Below, one piece after another: positions 25,652-35,075 of a stretch of 64,000 bases of DNA; within the stretch, counting starts at the first letter, position 1, and each line of letters opens with the position of its first letter. This DNA is from JAABVY01 sp964627935 (GTDB lineage: Bacteria; Zixibacteria; MSB-5A5; JAABVY01), in the NCBI GenBank assembly GCA_964627935.1, contig CAZVLB010000001.1, positions 310,001 to 374,000 of the forward strand, in the 5' to 3' direction. The notes beneath the pieces were generated by a model. It worked only from the letters and a program-made list of their open reading frames with translations, did no database searches and had not been told where the DNA came from. Position numbers and translations under genes: made by a program.

Positions 25652-28156
25652 ATGCAATCGGACAGCTCATGCGCCAAAAAATCAAATGTGATTAGAATCA
25701 CTATTCTTTCATTTTTTTCTGTACTGGTCTTGACTGCGGCCCTCTATGGCGGAGAGGTCACGGTCAGTTATGATTTCCAGGCTCCTGTTATTGAGAAGGT
25801 CATAATCGATGGCAAGATGTATGATCGAGTGATCATGCCACAGACCTCGAATGGGGGAGAGACGGGCGAGCCCTCATTGCCATCCTCCGGAGCAAAAATT
25901 CTGATTCCGGCCAACTCCCGGGTTGAATCAATCCAGGTTACATTGGGTGATGAAATCTCCCTGGGCGATGGATTCTCAGTCGAGCCGTGTGGCTATCCGT
26001 TCAAGCTAAGCGCGCCCGAAGAGATAGTTCCACCGCAACCGGATGCACAGATATATTCATCCGATGAGGCTTTTCCGGGAATAACGTATGAGCGAATAAA
26101 TACTTATACATTGCGTGGCTATGATATCCTTATCCTTAAGCTTAATCCGGTACAGTATAAGCCGCTCAGCGGTGAACTTTCCTATTCTGATCAAATGCAG
26201 ATTACTGTCAATACTGCAGATGCAGTTTACAGCAGGGAGACTTTTCGGGGAACGGCATCGGATGAACAGTCCGTGATCGATATCGTGGACAATCCCGAGA
26301 CAGTTTTTTCGTATCGATCACTGCCGTCAAAAAATTATGGCGGCCGCGATCAATATGATCTGTTGATCATCACCAGCGAGGCGCTTAAACCGGCTTTCGA
26401 TACGCTCAAGGCCTACCATGATTCCACCGGAATGTCGACCTCGATACGAACCGAAGTCGATCTTGATATTTCCAGCGCATACCTGGTGAGAAAGTATATC
26501 AGGGATTTCTATAATGACTATGGAATCGAGTATGTCCTGATAGGTGCGGATGATAATATCATCCCGGCTATGGATCTGTATGTGAAATCGTGGGACGGAT
26601 ATAATCCAGAAATTGAATATGAAATGCCCGGCGATATCTACTTCGCCTGCCTTGATGATACATGGAATCATGACCGCGATGAGCACTGGGGAGAACCCAA
26701 TGATGGGCCCGACGGCGGTGATGTCGATCTTATGGCCGATGTAAATGTCGGCCGTGCCTCTGTGGGCAATATCCCTGAGGCCAACAACTTTGTGCGCAAG
26801 ACCATTGATTATGCCAACCTGTCCCGTTCGCAGCCGTATTTGCAGAATATCCTGCTGGTGGGTGAACATCTCGGTTTCGGGGGAGTCAGCGAATATGCCG
26901 GTAACTGCATGGATCAGCTCAAAAACACATCATCATCAGACGGCTATACGACAACCGGGTTCGACACCAGCCTGTATGTTGTCGACCAGCTTTATGACCG
27001 CGACTGGACCGGAAACAACTGGCCCAAGGCTCAGGTTGTAAATCGCATAAATGAGGGCCGTCATTTTGTAAATCACCTCGGTCATGGCAGTCCCGGCTAT
27101 GCCATGAAAATGTATAACAGCGATGTTGCCTATCTGACCAATGATGATTACTGCTTTGTATACTCGCAAACCTGCCTGGCGGGACATTTTGATAACACAG
27201 ATTGTTTTGCCGAGTATATGACCATAAAATATATGAATGGCGCATTTGCAATTGTCATGAATGCCCGTTACGGCTGGGGAATGTCAAACAGCACCGATGG
27301 TCCCTCGCAGAGATTCCACAGGCAGTTCCTGGATGCGATTTATGCCGAAAACACGCGCTCATTCAGCAAAGCCAACCATGATTCCAAACATGACAACCTG
27401 TATCGAATAAATCAGAGCTGTATGCGCTGGTGCTATTATGAGCTCAACCTTTTCGGCGATCCGACACTGGAGATGAATTATCACTGCGTCGATCCGGATG
27501 CCGATGGTTTTGCCACGCCCGGTTATGAAAACAGCGAATGCCCGACCGACAACTGCCCCGGTTTTTATAACCCGGATCAGCTCGACAGCGACGGCGATGG
27601 TTTCGGCGACAGCTGTGACCTGTGCCAGGGATTCGATGATAATATAGACAGCGATGCCGATGGTGTCCCGGATGGCTGTGATATGTGCGCCGGTTATGAC
27701 GATTATGCCGATGCGGATGAAGACACTGTTCCGGATGGCTGCGATGTCTGCCCGGGTCATGATGACCTTCTGGACAGCGATGGCGATCTGCTGGCAGATG
27801 GATGTGATAACTGCCCCGATCATGCCAACGCCGAACAGCTCGATTATGACCAGGATGGGGTCGGAGATTTATGTGATAACTGTCCCGGCGACAGCAATCC
27901 GGATCAGGCCGATTCAGATTCTGACGGTACCGGCGATGTCTGCGAATACATATGCGGTGACTGTAATGCCGATGGCGCGGTGAATGTCTCCGATGCGGTC
28001 GGTATTATCAATTACGTGTTCGTCTCAGGCAGTCCGGAACCGGATCCGATGGAATCCGGGGATGTTAATTGTGATGATAATGTTGATGTGTCCGATGGTG
28101 TTTACATCATCAACTTTATCTTTACAAATGGGGATAACCCCTGCGACTGTGAATAG
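25652..28156 (+). CDS. Gingipain-like C25 peptidase with TSP3 repeats and dockerin
   Basis: An 834-residue secreted protease. Signal peptide with hydrophobic core at 13-31; gingipain propeptide-like region (about 35-225); C25 caspase-fold domain (about 230-610) with catalytic His478 in VNHLGHGSP and Cys508 in YSQTCLAGHFD. An acidic stretch of TSP3 calcium repeats follows (about 613-760, e.g. QLDSDGDGFGDSCD), then a type I dockerin (to 834, ending CDCE). Family C25 cysteine peptidases include Arg/Lys-gingipains, but specificity cannot be read here. Bacteroidetes gingipains end in a T9SS signal; this one ends in a dockerin instead. Flanked by terminators, so monocistronic. Confidence 0.92.
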   Translation: MQSDSSCAKKSNVIRITILSFFSVLVLTAALYGGEVTVSYDFQAPVIEKVIIDGKMYDRVIMPQTSNGGETGEPSLPSSGAKILIPANSRVESIQVTLGDEISLGDGFSVEPCGYPFKLSAPEEIVPPQPDAQIYSSDEAFPGITYERINTYTLRGYDILILKLNPVQYKPLSGELSYSDQMQITVNTADAVYSRETFRGTASDEQSVIDIVDNPETVFSYRSLPSKNYGGRDQYDLLIITSEALKPAFDTLKAYHDSTGMSTSIRTEVDLDISSAYLVRKYIRDFYNDYGIEYVLIGADDNIIPAMDLYVKSWDGYNPEIEYEMPGDIYFACLDDTWNHDRDEHWGEPNDGPDGGDVDLMADVNVGRASVGNIPEANNFVRKTIDYANLSRSQPYLQNILLVGEHLGFGGVSEYAGNCMDQLKNTSSSDGYTTTGFDTSLYVVDQLYDRDWTGNNWPKAQVVNRINEGRHFVNHLGHGSPGYAMKMYNSDVAYLTNDDYCFVYSQTCLAGHFDNTDCFAEYMTIKYMNGAFAIVMNARYGWGMSNSTDGPSQRFHRQFLDAIYAENTRSFSKANHDSKHDNLYRINQSCMRWCYYELNLFGDPTLEMNYHCVDPDADGFATPGYENSECPTDNCPGFYNPDQLDSDGDGFGDSCDLCQGFDDNIDSDADGVPDGCDMCAGYDDYADADEDTVPDGCDVCPGHDDLLDSDGDLLADGCDNCPDHANAEQLDYDQDGVGDLCDNCPGDSNPDQADSDSDGTGDVCEYICGDCNADGAVNVSDAVGIINYVFVSGSPEPDPMESGDVNCDDNVDVSDGVYIINFIFTNGDNPCDCE

Positions 28157-28175
28157 TATAATTTAGTATAAAGAC

Positions 28176-28210
28176 GGCCCGGTCAGAGCTTTTGGCCGGG
28201 CTTCTTATTA
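28176..28210 (+). terminator. Terminator after C25 peptidase gene
   Basis: GCCCGG and CCGGGC stem (extended by a G-T and weaker pairs) with a 13-base loop, followed by TTCTTATTATTT, 20 bases after the stop codon. Confidence 0.75.
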
Positions 28211-28353
28211 TTTGACAAATTTCGCACTTGAGTTATATTCTCATAAGGTACAACCGGCCATCAGGGCCGAAATTACCTGCCTTAAATTTACAGGCTTGAT
28301 TCATAGACCTTAGTACCCGATAGTAAATATATATTGCCTGAAAGGGACCTGTT

Positions 28354-29835
28354 ATGAAATTAAAATCAGCATCACTAATTATTTTCATGCTTCTAATGGC
28401 CGCTGTAACATTAAACGCTGCCAACCGGGTGATAATGAATTCGATTCCGCAATCGCCGGTTCATAATACGGAAACTGTTCTTCAGATTGTGACTCAATGG
28501 GAAAACGACATCCTTCTGCAGGGCGTTTCCAATGGATTCGAGTTGACTGTCAGTGGAAATATCGTTTGTGAGATAGATTCCGGAAGTGCCGCAATCGTAG
28601 CAGGAAGCCGTCTTGACGGCGCAATGGGCTGGAATTTCCGCTATTACCAGGCGCCGTTCGATTCAATAATCATGGGCGGTATCTATATTCCCGGCACATA
28701 TGATGGTGTGCCCGCCGGAGCATTAGCTGATGCCTGGACAATGGACCTGAACCTGTCTTATCCCGGCGGAGATCCGGTAACAGATACAGGAACGGTATGT
28801 ATTGACTCATTGTCGATCTCACCCTCGGGGCAGTGGATCTGGGATGACGGTACGGGAAACATCAATCCGACTTTTAATGACGGCACGGGTCCGTTGTGCA
28901 TAGAGGTTGTCTGGCAGATTTGTACCGATTCCGATAATGACGGCTATGGTGATCCCGGATTTCCCGAGAATGAATGCCCTGATGATAACTGTCCCGATGT
29001 CTTCAATCCGGATCAGCTTGATTCCGACGGTGATGGTGTCGGCGATTTGTGTGATATCTGCCCCAATCATGAGCTGGATGATTGCTGTAATCCCACAGTA
29101 GATAATAATGCACCTCAGATTACATCACCATCCAGTATAACGGTTCTTCCGGTTGTGGATGAGGTCAATTATATTGCTGAATGTGATGATCCCGATTGTT
29201 CGGGCGGTGAATTGATTTTCAGTGTCGAGAATGTGCCCGCATGGCTGATTCTCAATGGCGATACGATAAGCGGCACGGCATCATGCGGCGAAGAGGATGC
29301 ATTGCTGAGACTGATCGTTTCCGACGGCACATTGGCGGATACGCTGATAGTCACGGTTGATGTCGATAATAGCAACCAGGCACCACAGATTACAGATCCG
29401 GCCGATACGATCAAAGTCTATAACGGTACTGAATTTGTGTATTATCCGACCATCGATGATCCTGATGATGCTACCCATACGATTAATTATCTGGCATTGC
29501 CCGACTGGGCCTCGGTCGTAAATGACAGTGTTAAGGCCACCGTACCGTTGGTCAATAATATTCAGGACCTGACAGTGGCTGTCTCCGATGTTTGCGGCGC
29601 GGACACATTGAGCTTCCCGGTCTGGGCCTATATCTGCGGTGATGGTAATAATGACGGCGATGTAAATGTCAGTGATGCTGTCTGGATCATCAACTATGTT
29701 TTTGTCAGTGGTGATGCTCCGCTGCCGATTGAGGCCGGAGATGCTAACTGCGACGGCGATGTTAATGTCAGCGACGCGGTCTGGATCATTAACTTTGTAT
29801 TCGTCAGCGGCCCGGCCCCCTGCGAGTGCCCATAA
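28354..29835 (+). CDS. Secreted dockerin protein with TSP3 repeat and Ig-like domains
   Basis: A 493-residue protein with signal peptide (cut after TLNA). The N-terminal domain (about 25-185) has no recognised fold. A TSP3-type calcium repeat follows (CTDSDNDGYGDPGF to QLDSDGDGVGDLCD, about 190-240), then two cadherin/Ig-like repeats (NNAPQITSPSSITVL and NQAPQITDPADTIKV, about 255-440) and a type I dockerin (GDGNNDGDVNVSDAVWIIN, ending CECP). No catalytic motif is visible, so a structural or adhesive surface role is plausible but unproven. It stands alone between terminators. Confidence 0.85.
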   Translation: MKLKSASLIIFMLLMAAVTLNAANRVIMNSIPQSPVHNTETVLQIVTQWENDILLQGVSNGFELTVSGNIVCEIDSGSAAIVAGSRLDGAMGWNFRYYQAPFDSIIMGGIYIPGTYDGVPAGALADAWTMDLNLSYPGGDPVTDTGTVCIDSLSISPSGQWIWDDGTGNINPTFNDGTGPLCIEVVWQICTDSDNDGYGDPGFPENECPDDNCPDVFNPDQLDSDGDGVGDLCDICPNHELDDCCNPTVDNNAPQITSPSSITVLPVVDEVNYIAECDDPDCSGGELIFSVENVPAWLILNGDTISGTASCGEEDALLRLIVSDGTLADTLIVTVDVDNSNQAPQITDPADTIKVYNGTEFVYYPTIDDPDDATHTINYLALPDWASVVNDSVKATVPLVNNIQDLTVAVSDVCGADTLSFPVWAYICGDGNNDGDVNVSDAVWIINYVFVSGDAPLPIEAGDANCDGDVNVSDAVWIINFVFVSGPAPCECP

Positions 29836-29857
29836 TTTGTTTACAATTAAGTGATTT

Positions 29858-29888
29858 CAACCCGGTCGAAAAGTGGCCGGGTTTTTTT
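29858..29888 (+). terminator. Rho-independent terminator
   Basis: AACCCGG and CCGGGTT stem with an 11-base loop, followed by TTTTTTTG, 24 bases after the dockerin gene. Confidence 0.9.
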
Positions 29889-30056
29889 GTTTGCTGATCG
29901 TGATTTAGAAAACATATTTGTCAATTTGCCGTACACCATACTGATCCCTCGAACCATAATTGAACTGTCAAAATTAAAACTGCGAATATTGTTCTCTCTG
30001 CCTTCCCCAGTGATGAGGGCGTTTTCCAATTTCTCCTTACCTTGTCACGCAACGAT

Positions 30057-30083
30057 GCCGGGCGGATTGCATGGCCGCCCGGC
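30057..30083. terminator. Strong GC hairpin, possible terminator
   Basis: GCCGGGCGG and CCGCCCGGC are perfect 9-base arms with a 9-base loop, followed on the plus strand by GCTTTAAT, a poor T tract. It is unexpected, because a good terminator already follows the upstream gene at 29858-29888. Confidence 0.5.
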
Positions 30084-30110
30084 GCTTTAATATTATCTGC
30101 AATTTTGCGA

Positions 30111-30138
30111 TTGACTAATTAAACCAAAACCTTAGATT
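30111..30138 (+). promoter_or_regulatory. Possible sigma-70 promoter of the C39-like peptidase gene
   Basis: TTGACT, a 16-base spacer and TAGATT at 30133-30138, followed by AT-rich sequence and the ATG at 30195. It matches the consensus only in part and could be chance in AT-rich DNA. Confidence 0.3.
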
Positions 30139-30194
30139 TATTATATACTCCATATAATTTGGAAATTCCGCATACCCTTTCCCTGGAGTGAAAA

Positions 30195-31847
30195 ATGAAA
30201 ATCAAATATTTTTCCGTACCGGTGATAATTTGTATGCTTTTTATGGGTGAAACACTTCTCGCCCAGCAAAGCACTACCGGCCCGGTACCGCCCGAAGGTG
30301 TTGATCTGGGCTCGACATTGAAGTCAAGGTCGCAGGTGACGATTGAAGGGGTACCCCGTTATATCTGGCATCACGGCTGTGGGCCGACTGCGGCCGGCAT
30401 GGTGATTGGCTATTGGGATGGACATGGCTATGGTGACCTTGTTGATGGTGAGGCGATGGTCCAGCTCGGAAATGTCAAGACAATGATTGCAAGCGATAAC
30501 GGCCTGGCGGTCTGCAATGATGTCTTCGCCGATCATTACCGCGATTATTCATGTCCGCGTGATGACACGGGGCCGCTTCTGGCCGATAAATCTGAGACAG
30601 GTGGAGCGCATGAAAATGAATGCCTGGCTGATTTTATGAAAACATCATGGAGCTCAATCGGCAATCGTTATGGCTGGAGCTATGACAGTGATTTGCAGAT
30701 TTCACTGGATCAATATGTGCCGTATGTAAATCCGGCCTATAGCGTGGAGACCGAGAATATTGCCTGCTGGGATGCTGAATTCAGTTGGCAAAGATACAAG
30801 GCCGAAATCGATTCCGGGCGGCCGGTGGTACTTCTGGTTGACACTGACAGCGACGGTTCTACCGATCATTTTGTGACAGCGATCGGCTATGATGACTCAA
30901 GCCTGGAATATGGAATATATAATACATGGGACACACAGCTTCACTGGCACAGCTGGGCCGATATTTCCCCGGGCCAGCCCTGGGGAGTTTACAGCATGAC
31001 GACAATGAAGTGGACCGGTATATGTGTTGATTCAGATGGCGATAACTGGGGCGACCCCGGTCATCCGGAAAACATATGCGATACCGATAACTGCCCGGAT
31101 GTCTACAATCCAGCCCAGGATGATACAGATGGCGATGGGCTGGGTGATGCCTGTGATCCTGATATCGATGATGATGGATTCCTTAATGAAGATGACAACT
31201 GTCCCTATGCTCACAATATTGATCAGTCCGACACTGACGGCGACAACATAGGTGATGTCTGCGATAATTGCCCGATAGTTTCAAATCCGATGCAGTGGGA
31301 TGAAGATTCCGATGGCGTCGGAGATGCCTGCGACGGCCAGTTGCATATGCAATGCTATGATGTGCCCGATGGAATAATAGGGGAGCCGTATTCATATCAA
31401 TTCCAGGCTGTGGGTGGTGTGACACCCTATAACTGGGAAAAAGTCTGGGGGCAGTTCCCCTATGGTTTGAGTTTCGACAATCAAACAGGGATACTGCAGG
31501 GCATACCGACATGGGAGTCGGATTATAGTTTCCGTATGCGTGTTACCGATTCCGATTCACCGATGAATGAAGATACCATGCTGATTACGATAGTCATCAG
31601 CCAACCACCGCAACCGGATTATATCTGCGGGGATGCAAATTCCGATGACGACGTCAATATCAGCGATGCCGTATTTGTCATAAATTATATTTTCGTTGCC
31701 GGTACTACTCCCGATCCGATTGACTCGGCGGATACGAATTGTGATGATGGTGTCAATATCAGTGATGCAGTCTGGATTATAAATTTCGTTTTTGCCGGCG
31801 GCAATGCGCCCTGTGATACGAATGATGATGGTCAGCCCGACTGCTGA
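30195..31847 (+). CDS. Secreted papain-like (C39-type) peptidase with TSP3 repeats, Ig-like domain and dockerin
   Basis: A 550-residue protein with signal peptide (cut near LLAQ). Residues 45-275 form a C39-like papain-fold domain: Cys62 in HHGCGPTAAGMVIGYWD, His225 in DHFVTAIGYDD, then N243/D246 in YNTWD. Next come TSP3 calcium repeats (about 278-390), a putative Ig domain (He_PIG-like; PYNWEKVWGQFPYGLSF, then GIPTWESDYSF) and a type I dockerin (GDANSDDDVNISDAVFVIN) that ends in a short polar tail. It is probably an extracellular cysteine peptidase; substrate unknown. The same He_PIG-like module occurs in both M1 peptidases at 50-55 kb. A terminator follows. Confidence 0.88.
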   Translation: MKIKYFSVPVIICMLFMGETLLAQQSTTGPVPPEGVDLGSTLKSRSQVTIEGVPRYIWHHGCGPTAAGMVIGYWDGHGYGDLVDGEAMVQLGNVKTMIASDNGLAVCNDVFADHYRDYSCPRDDTGPLLADKSETGGAHENECLADFMKTSWSSIGNRYGWSYDSDLQISLDQYVPYVNPAYSVETENIACWDAEFSWQRYKAEIDSGRPVVLLVDTDSDGSTDHFVTAIGYDDSSLEYGIYNTWDTQLHWHSWADISPGQPWGVYSMTTMKWTGICVDSDGDNWGDPGHPENICDTDNCPDVYNPAQDDTDGDGLGDACDPDIDDDGFLNEDDNCPYAHNIDQSDTDGDNIGDVCDNCPIVSNPMQWDEDSDGVGDACDGQLHMQCYDVPDGIIGEPYSYQFQAVGGVTPYNWEKVWGQFPYGLSFDNQTGILQGIPTWESDYSFRMRVTDSDSPMNEDTMLITIVISQPPQPDYICGDANSDDDVNISDAVFVINYIFVAGTTPDPIDSADTNCDDGVNISDAVWIINFVFAGGNAPCDTNDDGQPDC

Positions 31848-31874
31848 TGATGGATATCGAGATTCAAACAAAAA

Positions 31875-31908
31875 AAACCGGCCTGTTTGATTTCGGGCCG
31901 GTTTATTT
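31875..31908. terminator. Bidirectional terminator between convergent genes
   Basis: AAACCGGCC and GGCCGGTTT form a 9-base stem with a run of A residues to the left and T residues to the right. It serves both the peptidase gene and the minus-strand lipoprotein gene. Confidence 0.88.
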
Positions 31909-31921
31909 TTGCGGTTTTAGT

Positions 31922-32560
31922 TTAATATTCGGGTTGCATGCTGAATGCCTGCGACATCAACGCGCCCATGAGCGAAATGCGCCACTTGCCGCCTTCTTTG
32001 ATCAGGGTGATCTCCTGTGTCTGGCTTTCCATGGCAAAGGTCTTGTCCTTGATATGCCTTTTAAAGCTGGCAATCATTGCCGCAATCAACATTGTTTTGT
32101 CGTCATACGATAATTCCTCAAAACCATTCCCCAGCTTGTCCAGGCGGTCACGTATTTCCGGGTCAATATTATCTTTGATAATATTTTCGGGGTCATCTTT
32201 TATAATGCTGACAGTAATTGGCACATAGGCGGTATCCCCGCTGCCGTAGGGCTTGCCGATTTTATAGTTAAGCAGATTTTCAGGAATGGGTGTAATATCG
32301 CTGAGGAAATATTGAAGCAACTTAATCTCTTCGGGCATATCCTCATTGAATTTGCCTGCCAGTAATTCGCTGACACCCGGAAACATTCCGAGCATGGCCC
32401 GGTCACCGGCTGAAAGCAGATTATAAGCGCCCAAAAGATCACCCTCTTTGGCAATGCTGTCCATGAATTTCTGTGCCGTCTCGGCTTTATCATCACCGGA
32501 ACCGCAGGCGATAAAAAGAGCCAAGAGAGCTGCTGAAAAAACAGCGCAATACTTTTTCAC
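31922..32560 (-). CDS. Lipoprotein of unknown function
   Basis: A 212-residue lipoprotein starting with GTG after GAGGAGG, with lipobox FIAC (Cys19). The mature part is mixed helix and strand, charged, and ends with a typical KEGGKWRISL strand as in DUF4878/lumazine-binding-like small lipoproteins (nuclear transport factor 2 fold). That fold is a guess from pattern. It is divergent from the HMG-CoA operon, 295 bases away. Confidence 0.72.
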   Translation of the reverse strand: MKKYCAVFSAALLALFIACGSGDDKAETAQKFMDSIAKEGDLLGAYNLLSAGDRAMLGMFPGVSELLAGKFNEDMPEEIKLLQYFLSDITPIPENLLNYKIGKPYGSGDTAYVPITVSIIKDDPENIIKDNIDPEIRDRLDKLGNGFEELSYDDKTMLIAAMIASFKRHIKDKTFAMESQTQEITLIKEGGKWRISLMGALMSQAFSMQPEY

Positions 32561-32729
32561 GAAAACCTCCTCCTGTATAAAGCGGGAATGTCTTATAATC
32601 CTCTAACAAACAAAAATCTACTTATTAATGGATTTTACTTTTATTGAATCGTCAGATTTTGCGCGAACATACAGCCGCAAAATTGTATGAATTTTGGTCA
32701 TATTCGCTTTCGTTAGTCGTCTAAAAGCC

Positions 32730-32758
32730 TTGACTTTACGGACGGATTTAGCTATTTT
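32730..32758 (+). promoter_or_regulatory. Promoter candidate of the HMG-CoA operon
   Basis: TTGACT (32730-32735), a 17-base spacer and TATTTT (32753-32758), about 95 bases ahead of the HMG-CoA synthase ATG. Spacing is ideal and the hexamers match in part. The rest of the 295-base divergent region shows nothing else I can name. Confidence 0.4.
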
Positions 32759-32855
32759 GCAGTTTTTAATATGGACCTTCAGGTACTGGAACACGTTGTC
32801 CTGGACACGGTTATATAAACGGGAAATTAAATTAATCACAGAATAGAGAGGTAAT

Positions 32856-33902
32856 ATGGTAGGAATTGTTGGATATGGTGCCAAGATACCCCGGCATCGT
32901 ATTAAAGTGGAAGAAATTGCCAAAGTGTGGGGTGCTGATGCCGAGAGTTACAAGCGCGGGCTTCAGCTGACAGAGAAATCGGTCCCCGCACCGGATGTCG
33001 ACTGTGTCACACTTTCAGTGGAGTCGACACGCTATGCATTGAAGCGGGCCGGGATTCAGGGCAGTCAGATTGGCGCTCTGTATATCGGCTCCGAATCCCA
33101 TCCCTATGCGGTCAAGCCCTCCGGCACGATCTGTGCCGAGGCGATCGGTGCCACACCGCATTGTCATAATGCGGATTATGAATTTGCCTGCAAGGCCGGT
33201 TCCGAGGCGATGTTTGTCGCCATGGGCCTGGTCAAATCTGGCTTTGTCGAATATGCGGCCGGAATCGGCGCAGATACATCGCAGGGAGCTCCCGGCGACG
33301 CCCTGGAATATTCCGCGGCGGCTGGCGCTGCATCATTTATCATGGGCAGCGACAACATCATTGCCGAGCTTTTATTCCAGCACTCGTGGATGAGTGATAC
33401 CCCTGACTTCTGGCGCCGCGAGCATGAACATTATCCCCAGCATGGCGGAAGGTTCACTGGCGAACCGGCCTATTTCACGACTATCACAGGTTGCGCCAAG
33501 GCTCTTCTGGAAAAATCCGGAATGAAGCCCGAGGATTTCGCCTTTGCGGTATTTCATCAGCCCAACGGCAAATTCCCGATGAGGATCGGCAAGATGCTGG
33601 GCTTCGAGCGCGAACAGCTGGAAACCGGATGGCTCGTGCCGGTTCTCGGTAACACCTATTCCGGCGCATCTCCGATCGGCCTGACGGCTATCCTGGATAT
33701 CGCCAAGCCGGGTGATAAGATTTTCATGTGCTCGTATGGCTCCGGCGCGGGATCTGACGGTTTCATATTCCAGGTCACCGACCGAATCAAAGAGGTCCAG
33801 GACCTGGCTCCCAAGACCCGTCCCCAGCTGGATGAAAACAAAATCTATGTCGACTATGGCACGTATGCCAAGTTCCGCAAGAAAATTTTGAAAAACGCTT
33901 AG
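32856..33902 (+). CDS. Hydroxymethylglutaryl-CoA synthase, archaeal type
   Basis: A 348-residue thiolase-fold enzyme of the HMG-CoA synthase/KAS III group. The full catalytic triad is visible: Glu80 in YIGSESHPYAV, Cys112 in YEFACKAGSEA and His234 in VFHQPNGKF, at nearly the numbering of bacterial MvaS (E79, C111, H233). It condenses acetoacetyl-CoA with acetyl-CoA to HMG-CoA; the reaction is reversible. The compact length (bacterial MvaS is near 390) and the following thiolase and DUF35 genes match the archaeal complex that channels acetoacetyl-CoA. GAGAGGT precedes the ATG. First gene of a seven-gene operon with no HMG-CoA reductase in the window. Confidence 0.92.
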   Translation: MVGIVGYGAKIPRHRIKVEEIAKVWGADAESYKRGLQLTEKSVPAPDVDCVTLSVESTRYALKRAGIQGSQIGALYIGSESHPYAVKPSGTICAEAIGATPHCHNADYEFACKAGSEAMFVAMGLVKSGFVEYAAGIGADTSQGAPGDALEYSAAAGAASFIMGSDNIIAELLFQHSWMSDTPDFWRREHEHYPQHGGRFTGEPAYFTTITGCAKALLEKSGMKPEDFAFAVFHQPNGKFPMRIGKMLGFEREQLETGWLVPVLGNTYSGASPIGLTAILDIAKPGDKIFMCSYGSGAGSDGFIFQVTDRIKEVQDLAPKTRPQLDENKIYVDYGTYAKFRKKILKNA

Positions 33903-33914
33903 GAGTTAATAGAA

Positions 33915-35075
33915 ATGAGAGATGTAGCTATTATAGGCGTTGGCATGACCAAGTGGGGAGAGATTTGGGAAAAGTCCCTCCGCCAGCTTTTTGTTGATGT
34001 CGCCATCGAGGCGATTGCCGATGCCGGTATAGAAGATCTGGATGGTATGTATATTGGCAGCATGTCTCCCGGTCTGTTTGTCGGTCAGGAACATATTGGT
34101 TCCCTGATGGCCGACTACATGGGCCGCAGACATCTTCCCGCCGCCAGAGTTGAATCAGCCTGTGCCTCGGGCGGACTGGCAGTTAAAACCGCTTTTCTGG
34201 ATGTGGCCTCCGGGTATTCCAATATCGTCCTGGCGGGCGGTGTTGAAAAGATGACCGATGTTTCCGGTGACGGCGCCACATATGCGCTGGCAACCGCCGC
34301 CGACCAGGAATACGAAGTGTTCCATGGCGCGACATTCCCGGGCCTGTATGCCATGATGGCCCGCCGTCATATGCATGAATACGGCACAACACGTCGCCAG
34401 CTTTCATCAGTGGCAGTCAAGAATCATGAGAACGGCTCCAAGAATCCCTATGCCCAGTATCCTTTCAAGGTCACTCATGAGGGCGTGGAGAATTCGACTA
34501 TGGTCGCCGATCCGTTGACAATCCTGGATTGTTCGCCGATCACAGACGGCGCCGCGGCGGTGATTCTGGCCGATATGGAAACGGCCAAGAGAGTCTGCAA
34601 GGATAAGCCGCTGGTTAAGATCATCGGCGTGGGCCATGCCACAGATTCGATCGCATTGCATGACCGCAAATCACTTTCCGGCCTGTCCGGTACTCGTGTG
34701 GCGGGCGAAAGAGCCTACAAGATGGCCGGCAAGACACCTGAGGATATCAATGTTGCCGAGTTCCATGACTGCTTCACGATTGCCGAGATCATGGTTTTGG
34801 AAGAACTTGGTTTTTGCGAGAAGGGCAAAGGCGGAGAATACACCGAATCCTGCAACACGCATATTGGCGGCAAGATTCCGGTCAACACCTCCGGCGGCCT
34901 GAAATCCAAGGGTCACCCGGTCGGCGCCACAGGCGTTGCCCAGGTGCTCGAAATCACCAAACAGCTTCGCGGCGAATGCGGTGATCGCCAGGTGGAAGGC
35001 GCCAAAGTCGGCCTGACACAGAATATGGGCGGTACCGGTGGTTCAACTGTTGTGCATATACTGGAGGTGGTCTAA
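33915..35075 (+). CDS. Acetyl-CoA acetyltransferase, archaeal SCP2-thiolase type
   Basis: A 386-residue thiolase of the archaeal/SCP2-like class. The acyl-accepting Cys83 is in VESACASGG; later motifs are VAEFHDCFT (replacing NEAF of classical thiolases) and KGHPVGATG. With the synthase before it and the DUF35 protein after it, it matches the archaeal thiolase/HMG-CoA synthase complex. It makes acetoacetyl-CoA from two acetyl-CoA or splits it. AGGAG precedes the ATG. Its stop codon overlaps the DUF35 start by 1 base, so translation is coupled. Confidence 0.93.
   Translation: MRDVAIIGVGMTKWGEIWEKSLRQLFVDVAIEAIADAGIEDLDGMYIGSMSPGLFVGQEHIGSLMADYMGRRHLPAARVESACASGGLAVKTAFLDVASGYSNIVLAGGVEKMTDVSGDGATYALATAADQEYEVFHGATFPGLYAMMARRHMHEYGTTRRQLSSVAVKNHENGSKNPYAQYPFKVTHEGVENSTMVADPLTILDCSPITDGAAAVILADMETAKRVCKDKPLVKIIGVGHATDSIALHDRKSLSGLSGTRVAGERAYKMAGKTPEDINVAEFHDCFTIAEIMVLEELGFCEKGKGGEYTESCNTHIGGKIPVNTSGGLKSKGHPVGATGVAQVLEITKQLRGECGDRQVEGAKVGLTQNMGGTGGSTVVHILEVV

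Larger units (their letters stand above)
29889..30194 (+). other. Gene-free stretch with a strong hairpin and a promoter candidate
   Basis: About 300 bases with no convincing coding frame. It holds a very stable hairpin at 30057-30083 and a possible promoter at 30111-30138, then GGAG 6-9 bases before the next ATG. The hairpin could end a short transcript from the left half or insulate the downstream gene. Confidence 0.5.

Noticed and set aside
27359..27823. Minus-strand frames opposite the TSP3 repeats of the C25 peptidase (and similarly 28819-29070, 31557-31871)
   Set aside because: Low-complexity Ile/Val/Ala-rich translations that mirror the Asp/Gly-rich repeats; shadows of the real coding strand.
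32856..33902. Beta-ketoacyl-ACP synthase III (FabH) for the HMG-CoA synthase gene
   Set aside because: The Glu80/Cys112/His234 triad and the thiolase-DUF35 neighbours fit HMG-CoA synthase; the FabH Cys-His-Asn triad context is absent.
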